Source: Sulfuricurvum sp.
GTDB taxonomy: Bacteria > Campylobacterota > Campylobacteria > Campylobacterales > Sulfurimonadaceae
Direction: 5' to 3'
NCBI GenBank assembly: GCA_024637295.1
Contig: JAGXFL010000007.1
Location: 37,526 to 101,525, forward strand
Length of the DNA stretch: 64,000 nucleotides
Part shown: piece after piece, positions 10,564-19,223 of the stretch
Position numbering within the stretch: the first letter of the stretch is position 1
Layout: each line of letters starts with the position of its first letter
Translations under genes and position numbers: made by a program
Notes under the pieces: generated by a model
The model's database searches: none
What the model was told of the DNA's origin: nothing
Seen by the model: only the letters and a program-made list of their open reading frames with translations

Positions 10564-10668
10564 ACGTATATTTTAGCATTAAAAAATAAAATATTAGAAA
10601 TATTCATGGTGATGACCCTGCACTACAATTTTATGACAAATGATAACTAAAAAAGACGATGTTCTGTG

Positions 10669-10674
10669 TATAAT
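10669..10674 (+). promoter_or_regulatory. Candidate -10 box upstream of cheB-like gene
   Basis: TATAAT in the AT-rich divergent intergenic region 10564-10836. Confidence 0.4.
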
Positions 10675-10836
10675 TTAACGTATTATTGATAAATATTAGT
10701 GTAATCTCATAAATATAATATTAAAAATTCAAATAAGTGGTGAGGATTTTGTATGTTTCTTGGTAGCAGAAGACTAAGATGTCAATCAGATTTCCGGCAC
10801 TTGAAGCGATACTGCGGCATGTCAAGAGTTTGAAAC

Positions 10837-11451
10837 ATGATCAATGAATTACCGAACTATAAAAAGATGGTAAAGACACTTATTTTGATTGGTTCTTCGA
10901 CCGGAGGTCCTGGTCATCTCAATCAAATCTTACAACAACTTCCAGATGATTTCACTGCTTCGATGATCATCGCACAGCATATGGCTTCTCCCTTTATCCC
11001 TGGTTTTATTCGACAGCTCTCGACGTTGATAGATCATCCTGTTTTGCGTGTGGAAGCTAAAACAAAGCTAGACTCTTCAACGATTTACGTATGCAGTGGA
11101 GAATGCCGATTACGTGAAATTGAGGGGGAGATCTATATAGAGTCATTTGAAAACAATGACAATCTGTATAATCCTGATATCAACACTCTTTTTTTTTCCG
11201 CAGCACGATTGCCTACGGAAGTAAAACGGATGGGTGTGATTCTCACCGGAATCGGTGATGATGGAACACTGGGGGCAAAAGAGCTGTATCAATCAGGCGG
11301 GTATTGCTTGTTTGAGAGTGAAAAGAGCGCTGTCGTGTACGGTATGCCACGCAGTGCTGCTGAATATGTCCCTGAAGCGGATGTTGGATCATTGAAAGAG
11401 ATCATTGAAAAAATCAATCTATTCGGGATGGAAAATGTTCGGATGGTTTAA
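10837..11451 (+). CDS. cheB: CheB-type protein-glutamate methylesterase, catalytic domain only
   Basis: LIGSSTGGPGHL, IIAQHM, GDDGTLGAKEL motifs; no receiver domain. Confidence 0.88.
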   Translation: MINELPNYKKMVKTLILIGSSTGGPGHLNQILQQLPDDFTASMIIAQHMASPFIPGFIRQLSTLIDHPVLRVEAKTKLDSSTIYVCSGECRLREIEGEIYIESFENNDNLYNPDINTLFFSAARLPTEVKRMGVILTGIGDDGTLGAKELYQSGGYCLFESEKSAVVYGMPRSAAEYVPEADVGSLKEIIEKINLFGMENVRMV

Positions 11452-12271
11452 CTCAAAACAGGTAGAAGAAGTCGCTGTAGAACCAAAAATTGAGTGGGTG
11501 GATGAGAGTCCGAAGCAAGTCTATGATTATTTTAACGATTCAACGGGGATACATTTTGATCATAAGAAAGAGATTGTTACAGCAAAACTGATCCGTTTTG
11601 CCAAAGAACATGGGAGCCATTCGTTTAGTCATCTTCTCTTCAGACTAAAATCGGATTCTGTGCTATTGCAGCATCTGATCAATTATCTCACGGTCAATGA
11701 GACCTATTTTTTTAGAGAGATGGATCAAATCAACTATATGACAAGCGATATTCAAAAAACATCGAAGCCGATTCGTATTTTATGTGCTCCCGGTTCAACG
11801 GGAGAAGAAGCGTATTCGATCGCTATAGCATTAAGTGAAGCAGGGGTAAATATGGGACGAATCTCAATTGTCTCTATTGATATTAATACGGATGCCATTG
11901 CGTGTGCACAAGAAGCTCTTTACTCAAAGCGTTCGCTTCATCGTGCCGATGAGATCATCATAGAGCGCTACTTTACCCTTTTAGAGGATAAGTATCAACT
12001 TAAGGATTTTATTTGCCGTTATGCAGAGTTTAAAGCCCTTAATCTGTTTGGAAGCGATTTAATGACACTGGGAAGATTTGATTATATCTTTTCACGCAAC
12101 ATGCTGATCTATTTTGATGAAATTAAAACAGCAGCAGCTATTTCGCGACTCATATCGCTTGTAGAGACCTCTTCATCCATACTGTTTTTTGGACATGCGG
12201 ATATTATTACCGCACCTATTGGGTTGAAAGAACACTATGAGAAGAGAACCAAGTTTTTTACCAAAGGGTGA
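11435..12271 (+). CDS. cheR: CheR-type chemoreceptor methyltransferase
   Basis: NETYFFRE, RILCAPGSTGEEAYSIAI, FDYIFSRNMLIYFD motifs; the ATG at 11435 (MFGWFNSK) is the likely start, not 11405. Confidence 0.88.
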   Translation: MFGWFNSKQVEEVAVEPKIEWVDESPKQVYDYFNDSTGIHFDHKKEIVTAKLIRFAKEHGSHSFSHLLFRLKSDSVLLQHLINYLTVNETYFFREMDQINYMTSDIQKTSKPIRILCAPGSTGEEAYSIAIALSEAGVNMGRISIVSIDINTDAIACAQEALYSKRSLHRADEIIIERYFTLLEDKYQLKDFICRYAEFKALNLFGSDLMTLGRFDYIFSRNMLIYFDEIKTAAAISRLISLVETSSSILFFGHADIITAPIGLKEHYEKRTKFFTKG

Positions 12272-12288
12272 TGCACTCTTACGTAGAG

Positions 12289-13920
12289 TCACTCTTTAAT
12301 AGTTGGTGAAGGTTCTCCGAAATAATACCCTTGTAAATGGCTCAACGAAAGATCTTGAAGATAATGATAGACACTGTCACAGTGGACAAACTCCGCAACG
12401 GTTTGAATGTTAAGCTGGCTTGCGAAATCGATAATCGTTTTAGTAATGATTTGTGAGGTAGTATCGGTATCGATATTGCGGATGATAGAACCGTCAATTT
12501 TGATGTAGTCAATATCCAGTTTGGTGATGTAAACAAAATTGGAATAACCCGCACCGAAATCATCAATGGCAATTTTGACACCGTACTTTTTTACCTGAGT
12601 GATAAAATCATTGATAATTTCATAGTTTTCAATTCCCTCAGATTCCAAAATTTCAAAAATGATGCGATCGCTATACGGACAATCTTTGATCTTATTGATA
12701 ATGTAAGCATTGACGAACGGATCATTAATATCTTCAATCGACAGATTAATAGAACATTGAAGCTTTGGGTGATGCGCCATTTGCGCAACTACTTTATCCA
12801 ACATAATCGTTGTGATGTGGTGGTAGAGTCTCACTTTTTTGGAAATTTCCAAAAATTGGATCGGAGGGATGACGGTTCCGTCTTCTTCGATAATGCGCAC
12901 CAATGCTTCATATTTTTCTATTTTTAGGGTGTTTGCATTGACAATTGGCTGATAAAAAGGGACGACTCTGTCTTGGTCGATGGCATTTCTAAGCCGTTTG
13001 ATCCATAACAAATTGTTTTCATAGTCTTCTTTTATATGAAACGATTCGTCGTAGTAAAGGTAATTTTTTCGTGTTTTCTTGGCCAGTTTAAGCGCCATAT
13101 CGGAGTGAGCCAGAACATCTTTTTTGTCTGCAACATAGATGGTTTTTAAATCAGACCCTGCGATGCCGATGGTAACGTTCAAACTGATCTCATGATCGGC
13201 TACGGTGAATATTTTGTTATTAAGCCAAAGAGAGAGCTGGTCAATGCACTCTGATATCTCTGCGTTGCTGCACGAAGTTTGGATGAGGATAACGTATTCA
13301 TCAACGGGAAGCTTATAGACTATTGCGTTTTTCATGGTTTTTGCATACTCAATGAGCTCAGTAGCAAAAGCCAGGAGAAGCTGATCGGCAATTCTATGCC
13401 CATAAAAGGTATTGACCTCTTTGAAACTGTCAATATTAATCAAAATGAGATTGAATGAAGACTCTATGTCGTCTATATCGCTTAACAGTTTGGTCCGATT
13501 AGGGAGGCTGGTGAGAATATCGTACTTGGATTCTAAAAGCTCTTTGTTGAGTTTGTGCAACCCAGTCATATCCCGTATGCTTACGAGGGTGCTGTATCTA
13601 TTGCCATATTCATCATACAAAGCTTGAACATTTTTTGAAATGTGGACGACGGAACCGTCTTTACGCATGAAAATGGTTTCTTGATCGTTACAGTAACCGT
13701 ATTTTTGTACGTTTAACTCACAGTTTGCCATGATACTCATATCACCGAGATATTGTATGATTGAGCTTCCGTACAATTCATTTGCGCTGTAGCCTAACAA
13801 TTTACAAAATGCAGGATTGACATAGGTAATATTACTCTCTAAATTGATCGTAAAAATACCATCAGGCGAGTGTTCGAGAATCTCTTGCAACCGTACGTTT
13901 TCTAAAATAGGTTGACCCAC
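12289..13920 (-). CDS. PAS-GGDEF(degenerate)-EAL protein, predicted c-di-GMP phosphodiesterase
   Basis: KLPVDEY replaces GG(D/E)EF; EAL domain retains YEALVR, DDFGAGYSN, KIDGS. Confidence 0.9.
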   Translation of the reverse strand: MGQPILENVRLQEILEHSPDGIFTINLESNITYVNPAFCKLLGYSANELYGSSIIQYLGDMSIMANCELNVQKYGYCNDQETIFMRKDGSVVHISKNVQALYDEYGNRYSTLVSIRDMTGLHKLNKELLESKYDILTSLPNRTKLLSDIDDIESSFNLILINIDSFKEVNTFYGHRIADQLLLAFATELIEYAKTMKNAIVYKLPVDEYVILIQTSCSNAEISECIDQLSLWLNNKIFTVADHEISLNVTIGIAGSDLKTIYVADKKDVLAHSDMALKLAKKTRKNYLYYDESFHIKEDYENNLLWIKRLRNAIDQDRVVPFYQPIVNANTLKIEKYEALVRIIEEDGTVIPPIQFLEISKKVRLYHHITTIMLDKVVAQMAHHPKLQCSINLSIEDINDPFVNAYIINKIKDCPYSDRIIFEILESEGIENYEIINDFITQVKKYGVKIAIDDFGAGYSNFVYITKLDIDYIKIDGSIIRNIDTDTTSQIITKTIIDFASQLNIQTVAEFVHCDSVYHYLQDLSLSHLQGYYFGEPSPTIKE

Positions 13921-14023
13921 TCAATATCCTTCTGCAATATACGTAATTAAACATGATAGGCGGTATTTCTTTAATCTATCCTAAAATAAAAGACATCTTC
14001 AACTCTCTTTTAAGGCATTATAT

Positions 14024-16366
14024 ATGTATTATAGTTTAAATTCTATATTACAAAATTACAATATGATGAAAGTTGTCAAGATGCTGGAGAAATTTTTTAA
14101 ATGTTGTCGTAGAAGCTTTTTCCTCCAGGTGATAGTTCTTTTTGTCCCTGTAGCGTTGGGGATAATCGGGATTGCTGTTTATACCTATCAAGATGAAAAA
14201 AAACAAGAGTTACAGGTAATTTCATCGAATGAACTCTCAATGCTTAAGCTGGGAAAACATGCTATTCAGGAAACGTTGAAGAGAGTTAAAAATGATGTTC
14301 AATATCTCTCACAATATCATGATTTCGAGGATTATATTGCTACGGGCTCTCCTGAAAACTTGGAACACATTTCGCATGATTTTAAATTGGTGATGCAAAG
14401 TCTTCGTGTGTATGATCAGCTGCGATGGATTGACGAGAGGGGGATGGAACGGCTGAGAATAAACTTCAATAACGGGGCTCCCGCTATCGTTCCCAGTGAG
14501 GAACTTCAAAATAAAAAAGATCGCTATTATTTTTCTGAAGCAATGCAATTTAGAGAAGGTGAAACCTATTTTTCAAAGTTCGATTTGAATGTGGAGAATC
14601 AAAAAATAGAGATCCCTCATAAGCCGATGATCCGGGTAGCTACACCGATCTTAAATAAGGACGGTGATTGCAAAGGGATATTTATCATCAACTATCTTGG
14701 GGAGGAGTTGATACAAAACTTTACTCAGATTACAGCGGTATCAAGCGGTGATGTTATGCTGCTCAATGATAAGGGATATTGGCTAAAAGGGGCTAATAAA
14801 AGCGATGAATGGGGGTTTATGTTTAATCGTAACGATCTATCCCTCTCTTATCGGCATCCATCGGCATGGAAACGTATTTCAAATGAAGAAGAGGGGCAAT
14901 TTTTGGATGAAAAAGGGTTGTGGACATTTACGACGGTTCGCCCTTCAAGCAATGCATTAGCGGTAAATCATTCTACAGTATGGAAAGCCGTCATATTCAT
15001 CCCCTTAGAGAAGCTTTATCTCAAATCCAATGCGCTGTTTCTCTCTTTGTCTCTCTTTACACTTTTGGGGCTCATAGCGGCCGGAACAGGAAGTTTTATA
15101 CTCGCTTACCTTTACCGAAAAAAGCAGCTGGCACTCAATAATTTTAGGGGACTTCAAAAAAGAACGGAGGGAATTTTGCTCTCGGTTCCGGATATCATCA
15201 TGCAAGTGGATACCCAGAAGCGGTATGTATGGGCTAATACACAAGGATTGAAATTTTTCGGTGAGGATGTTATCGGTAAAGAAGCATCAGAGTATTTCGA
15301 AGGGGAACAAGAGACGTATGCAAGTGTTCACCCTGTCCTTATGGGTGATATCGATTCTGTTTATGTGGAGAATTGGCAGAGGCGTTATGATGAAAAAAGA
15401 CGGCTTTTGGCATGGTGGTGTCGTAATCTAAAAGATGAGGAGGGCAATGTTACGGGAATGCTCTCTACGGCACGTGACATCACCGAAGAGTATGAGCGGG
15501 AAAAAGAGGTTGAAAAGCTCTCTAAAGCGCTGGAACAGATCGACGATATTGTGTATATTACGGATAAATTCGGGAATTTTACCTATGTAAACAGTGCGTA
15601 TTCTCGGCATACCGGCTATACACGAGATGAAGTGATCGGACAAAATGCGAGAATTTCTAAATCAGGAATGCATAATCGTGAGTTTTATAAGGAACTTTGG
15701 ACCACTATCATGAGCGGAGAGGTGTATCGTAAGACGCTGATTAACCGGAAGAAAAATGGTGATCTGTACTATGAGAAAAAAACGATCACACCTCTAAAAT
15801 ACGATCGTGCTGGCATTATCGGATTTATTTCAACAGGCAAAGATGTTACCGAAGAAGAGATGCTAAATCAGCAGATCGAACGTATCGCAACGATTGACAA
15901 CCTCACTGGGATTTACAATCGCCATAAATTTGAGGAATTATTTACGCTCGAATCGCAACGTGCTCAACGGTTTAATCAACCTTTATCCCTTATCTTGATT
16001 GATATAGACCATTTTAAATCGGTCAATGACACGTACGGTCATGATGTGGGGGATAAAGTTTTGATTCAGTTATCGGATATCGTACAAGAAAATATCCGTA
16101 AAATTGATATTTTTGCTCGCTGGGGGGGAGAAGAATTTTTGCTCCTTTGTCCGGGAACACAGATGGATAATGTCAAAGAGCTGGCTGAAAAATTACGTGA
16201 GGCAGTTGAAAAGAGACCGTTTGAAGTAGTCGGGAAGATTACGATCAGTATAGGGGTGAGTGTTTTGAATCCGGAAGACAGTTTTAGTGAATTGTTTAAA
16301 CGTGCCGATCAGGGACTTTATTATGCGAAAGAGCATGGAAGAAATCGTGTAGGTACGGTTGAATGA
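14024..16366 (+). CDS. Membrane diguanylate cyclase with periplasmic Cache-like sensor, two PAS and GGDEF
   Basis: Two TM segments flanking a ~270 aa sensor; RWGGEEFLLL active site. Confidence 0.9.
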   Translation: MYYSLNSILQNYNMMKVVKMLEKFFKCCRRSFFLQVIVLFVPVALGIIGIAVYTYQDEKKQELQVISSNELSMLKLGKHAIQETLKRVKNDVQYLSQYHDFEDYIATGSPENLEHISHDFKLVMQSLRVYDQLRWIDERGMERLRINFNNGAPAIVPSEELQNKKDRYYFSEAMQFREGETYFSKFDLNVENQKIEIPHKPMIRVATPILNKDGDCKGIFIINYLGEELIQNFTQITAVSSGDVMLLNDKGYWLKGANKSDEWGFMFNRNDLSLSYRHPSAWKRISNEEEGQFLDEKGLWTFTTVRPSSNALAVNHSTVWKAVIFIPLEKLYLKSNALFLSLSLFTLLGLIAAGTGSFILAYLYRKKQLALNNFRGLQKRTEGILLSVPDIIMQVDTQKRYVWANTQGLKFFGEDVIGKEASEYFEGEQETYASVHPVLMGDIDSVYVENWQRRYDEKRRLLAWWCRNLKDEEGNVTGMLSTARDITEEYEREKEVEKLSKALEQIDDIVYITDKFGNFTYVNSAYSRHTGYTRDEVIGQNARISKSGMHNREFYKELWTTIMSGEVYRKTLINRKKNGDLYYEKKTITPLKYDRAGIIGFISTGKDVTEEEMLNQQIERIATIDNLTGIYNRHKFEELFTLESQRAQRFNQPLSLILIDIDHFKSVNDTYGHDVGDKVLIQLSDIVQENIRKIDIFARWGGEEFLLLCPGTQMDNVKELAEKLREAVEKRPFEVVGKITISIGVSVLNPEDSFSELFKRADQGLYYAKEHGRNRVGTVE

Positions 16367-16390
16367 TAACATTTTACCGGTTTTATTCTA

Positions 16391-18280
16391 TCAATACTCA
16401 ATAAAAGTGAGAGAAAGGACATCGTTTTTGTAATTGTCTTGGATTTTATATTCCCGATAGCCTCTGGAAACAGCAATACCAACAAGGTACTTTATCCCAT
16501 TAAAAGTGATGAGACGGTGGGTGGCCTGTTCTGAGTTATAACGATAAATATCATCATCCAAATCGATATGATCCAATGGTTTTATTGTTGGATGGGTTGT
16601 TGATATAACAAAGCCTTTACGATCAATAAAAAATGAGAAACCTTTTTTAGAAGAGGGGAAGCTATCATTTAGCATTGCTTGAAATTGGGGATATGCATCG
16701 AATACAATGCCGATTCCACCTAAAATTTTTCCGTTCATACAGATCGTGGCACTGTAGATATAAGTGGATTGATTACCGTAGAAGGGGGTGCTTTCAAAAT
16801 TACTTACAAAATAGCTTTGGGTGTTTTGGTTGTTGAGTGTTTTAAAAGCATATTCCCCTGTTACGTTTTTTCCTATAACGGTTTGATCATTGGAGGCCGC
16901 GATAATTGTCAAATCAGAAGTATAAATAAAGAGATTTGTATAGACGGTATAGAGGTTGTTGATATAGAGTAATACCGTACAGAGCCGTTTAATATCGGGC
17001 AGATCACGCGAGAGTTCCTCTTCAAAAGTAGGGGTCATTGCCCACCAACGGCAATCATTGGCCCGTTCGTATAAGTTTCGATCCATAATATCAATGGCTA
17101 ACTTTGCGGAGGATTGGACATCATAGGTCAATCCGTCCACAATAGTATTTTCGAGATGAGCTACGGTTTCCTTAATGGTTTCAAGAATCGAAGAACTGAC
17201 GATACGTAGATTGTCCAATATAGGGGTTAAAACATAAACTCTCTCTTTTGTAGCGATGAGTTCTCCGTTTATGATAACGTCATTTAGATCTTCAACAACG
17301 TCATCGGATTTATTGAGGATAGCCTGTATCTTGTCATCCAGAGTACATTTTACAAGGGTTGTATTGGTAGTCGATACTGAAGACTCTTTTTTTATATTTT
17401 TAAAAGCTATGCTAATCCATCGAGCACCATAATACCCTTCATATCCCTTTGTTTTAGCCGAGACAAAAAAGTTTTTATTGTGGTAAACATAGTCGCTATC
17501 GGTATTAATCCGAAGGATTTCATTGGCTGAAATTGTGAAATTCATAGAAGATGTGATAATCTCTTTACTATCAGTGAAGAGTATATGTTCATCCGAAGCT
17601 AGCAGTGATGAAAAAATACGTTCCATTTCATCGTCAAATCGAAAACACAAGATCAATACCCCTATGGCTTGCTGATTTTCGATAATCCTTTGAGCAAATA
17701 AGAGTGTTTTAGGTTGTGCGGCAAAGAGATCGGTATGAGCATATTGCTCCACATATCCATCGGTTTGAAGTGCGGTTTTGATAATAGGATCATTGGTAGA
17801 AGAGAGTCCATTATCCTTATTTATATTGAGACGGATGTTTCCCTCTGCATCGGTAATAATAATTTCGTTATAAACACTGTATTTCATCGTATATTCGATA
17901 AGGCGTTTGCGAAGTTGATCTGCATTTTTTTGATTATTGAGATAGGAAATGATTGATTCGTCGGTTGCTAAAAAACCTACGTCAGCAGTACGCTCAAACA
18001 AGTTCCGTATGAGTATGTCAATGCTGATTTGTGCTTTTGAACCTAACTCTTCGGTATGTTTTTTTAAGCTTTCATGGATTAAGAGAGGAATTAATTCTTC
18101 TTTGAGATTAGTGAAAGTTTCAATTGTTCTTTCAGTAAATTCGAAAAGATTGGCCGCTTTATCAAGGGCACTTATTTTTCCGGTTAAAATTATTTTTTTG
18201 AGGAACCTATTTTGGGCATCGAATAAATGGATATTCTTTTGGATAAAAGGGAAAAGGTCGGAAATATTTGATGATGCCAT
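16391..18280 (-). CDS. Cache-like sensory protein with internal duplication and no recognised output domain
   Basis: 629 aa; repeated motif SKAQISIDILIRNLFERTADVGFLA / SSAKLAIDIMDRNLYERANDCRWWA; no MA, GGDEF or HK motif. Confidence 0.7.
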   Translation of the reverse strand: MASSNISDLFPFIQKNIHLFDAQNRFLKKIILTGKISALDKAANLFEFTERTIETFTNLKEELIPLLIHESLKKHTEELGSKAQISIDILIRNLFERTADVGFLATDESIISYLNNQKNADQLRKRLIEYTMKYSVYNEIIITDAEGNIRLNINKDNGLSSTNDPIIKTALQTDGYVEQYAHTDLFAAQPKTLLFAQRIIENQQAIGVLILCFRFDDEMERIFSSLLASDEHILFTDSKEIITSSMNFTISANEILRINTDSDYVYHNKNFFVSAKTKGYEGYYGARWISIAFKNIKKESSVSTTNTTLVKCTLDDKIQAILNKSDDVVEDLNDVIINGELIATKERVYVLTPILDNLRIVSSSILETIKETVAHLENTIVDGLTYDVQSSAKLAIDIMDRNLYERANDCRWWAMTPTFEEELSRDLPDIKRLCTVLLYINNLYTVYTNLFIYTSDLTIIAASNDQTVIGKNVTGEYAFKTLNNQNTQSYFVSNFESTPFYGNQSTYIYSATICMNGKILGGIGIVFDAYPQFQAMLNDSFPSSKKGFSFFIDRKGFVISTTHPTIKPLDHIDLDDDIYRYNSEQATHRLITFNGIKYLVGIAVSRGYREYKIQDNYKNDVLSLTFIEY

Positions 18281-18479
18281 TAGCTCAAGAGCTCCTGTTG
18301 CTTGAAGATGAATTTATTATATAAAATAATATATGCATACGGAAGGGTGACGGAATATACAACGAACAAATATATGATTAAATTTTATACAATGACCTTT
18401 GAAACAAACTCCTTTATTGAGATAAATGAAATCTTTAAAAATGAAGTGTCCCCAAAGTTTTAAACGCTAAAATGCGCTT

Positions 18480-19205
18480 ATGCAAAAAATCATTATTAAT
18501 CAAAAATATTACGGTTCTATAGAATTGGCAAATACACCCGAAGCCGCACGTGTTTTTTCAAAAGTCAAAAGTGCATTAGCCGCTGGTAAAACGATGGAAA
18601 TTGGTCTGCTTTTTCCTCATTATAAACTCAAAGCGCTGATGAGCTATCAAAAGGGAGGTGCGAGGCAGGAGCTGGAAGACATTGAGCTGTATATTCAGTT
18701 GGGAACACTCTTGAAGTTTGATGTCACCGATGCGCTAAAACTCAAAAACTCCATTGAACTGACCAATGATATCGCGCATAATCACTATAACATCTCCAAA
18801 CGCCTGACGCTCATCAATAAACCAAAAGTGATGCCGTCCAAAGAACATTATCTCTTTTGGGATATTGAAAACTTTTCGAATATCGGATCGATGTTCAACG
18901 ATGTCATTGAAAAATTTGACATTCCCGATAATCGCATCTATGTGGTTGCCAATCCCGACTCCCTTTATTTGTTTAGAGCCGAATGGGAAGCGGATTTGTA
19001 CGACTATAAAAAAACGCTCAATTCTTTTAATTTTACCAAGTGTGACCATGGGAAAAATGTGGCGGATGATGTGTTGTTGGCGAGCTTCAAAGCTCTGGGA
19101 TTACGCAATGCCAATGTCTATCTCATGACGTTTGACCGCGAACTCAAAGAGCGGTTTTTGGAAGCGTGCCATGTGAGCAATAACCTTTTTATACTGGAAA
19201 AATAA
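18480..19205 (+). CDS. NYN/PIN-like domain protein, putative RNase
   Basis: C-terminal LFWDIENFSNIG … HGKNVADDVLLASF … YLMTFDRELKERF pattern of acidic residues. Confidence 0.6.
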   Translation: MQKIIINQKYYGSIELANTPEAARVFSKVKSALAAGKTMEIGLLFPHYKLKALMSYQKGGARQELEDIELYIQLGTLLKFDVTDALKLKNSIELTNDIAHNHYNISKRLTLINKPKVMPSKEHYLFWDIENFSNIGSMFNDVIEKFDIPDNRIYVVANPDSLYLFRAEWEADLYDYKKTLNSFNFTKCDHGKNVADDVLLASFKALGLRNANVYLMTFDRELKERFLEACHVSNNLFILEK

Positions 19206-19223
19206 ACTCGATTTAGGAAAATT

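Noticed and set aside
12272-12292. Possible bidirectional terminator hairpin between cheR and the EAL gene (ACTCTTACGTAGAGT)
   Set aside because: Only a 5-bp stem with no convincing T-run; too weak to report as a terminator.
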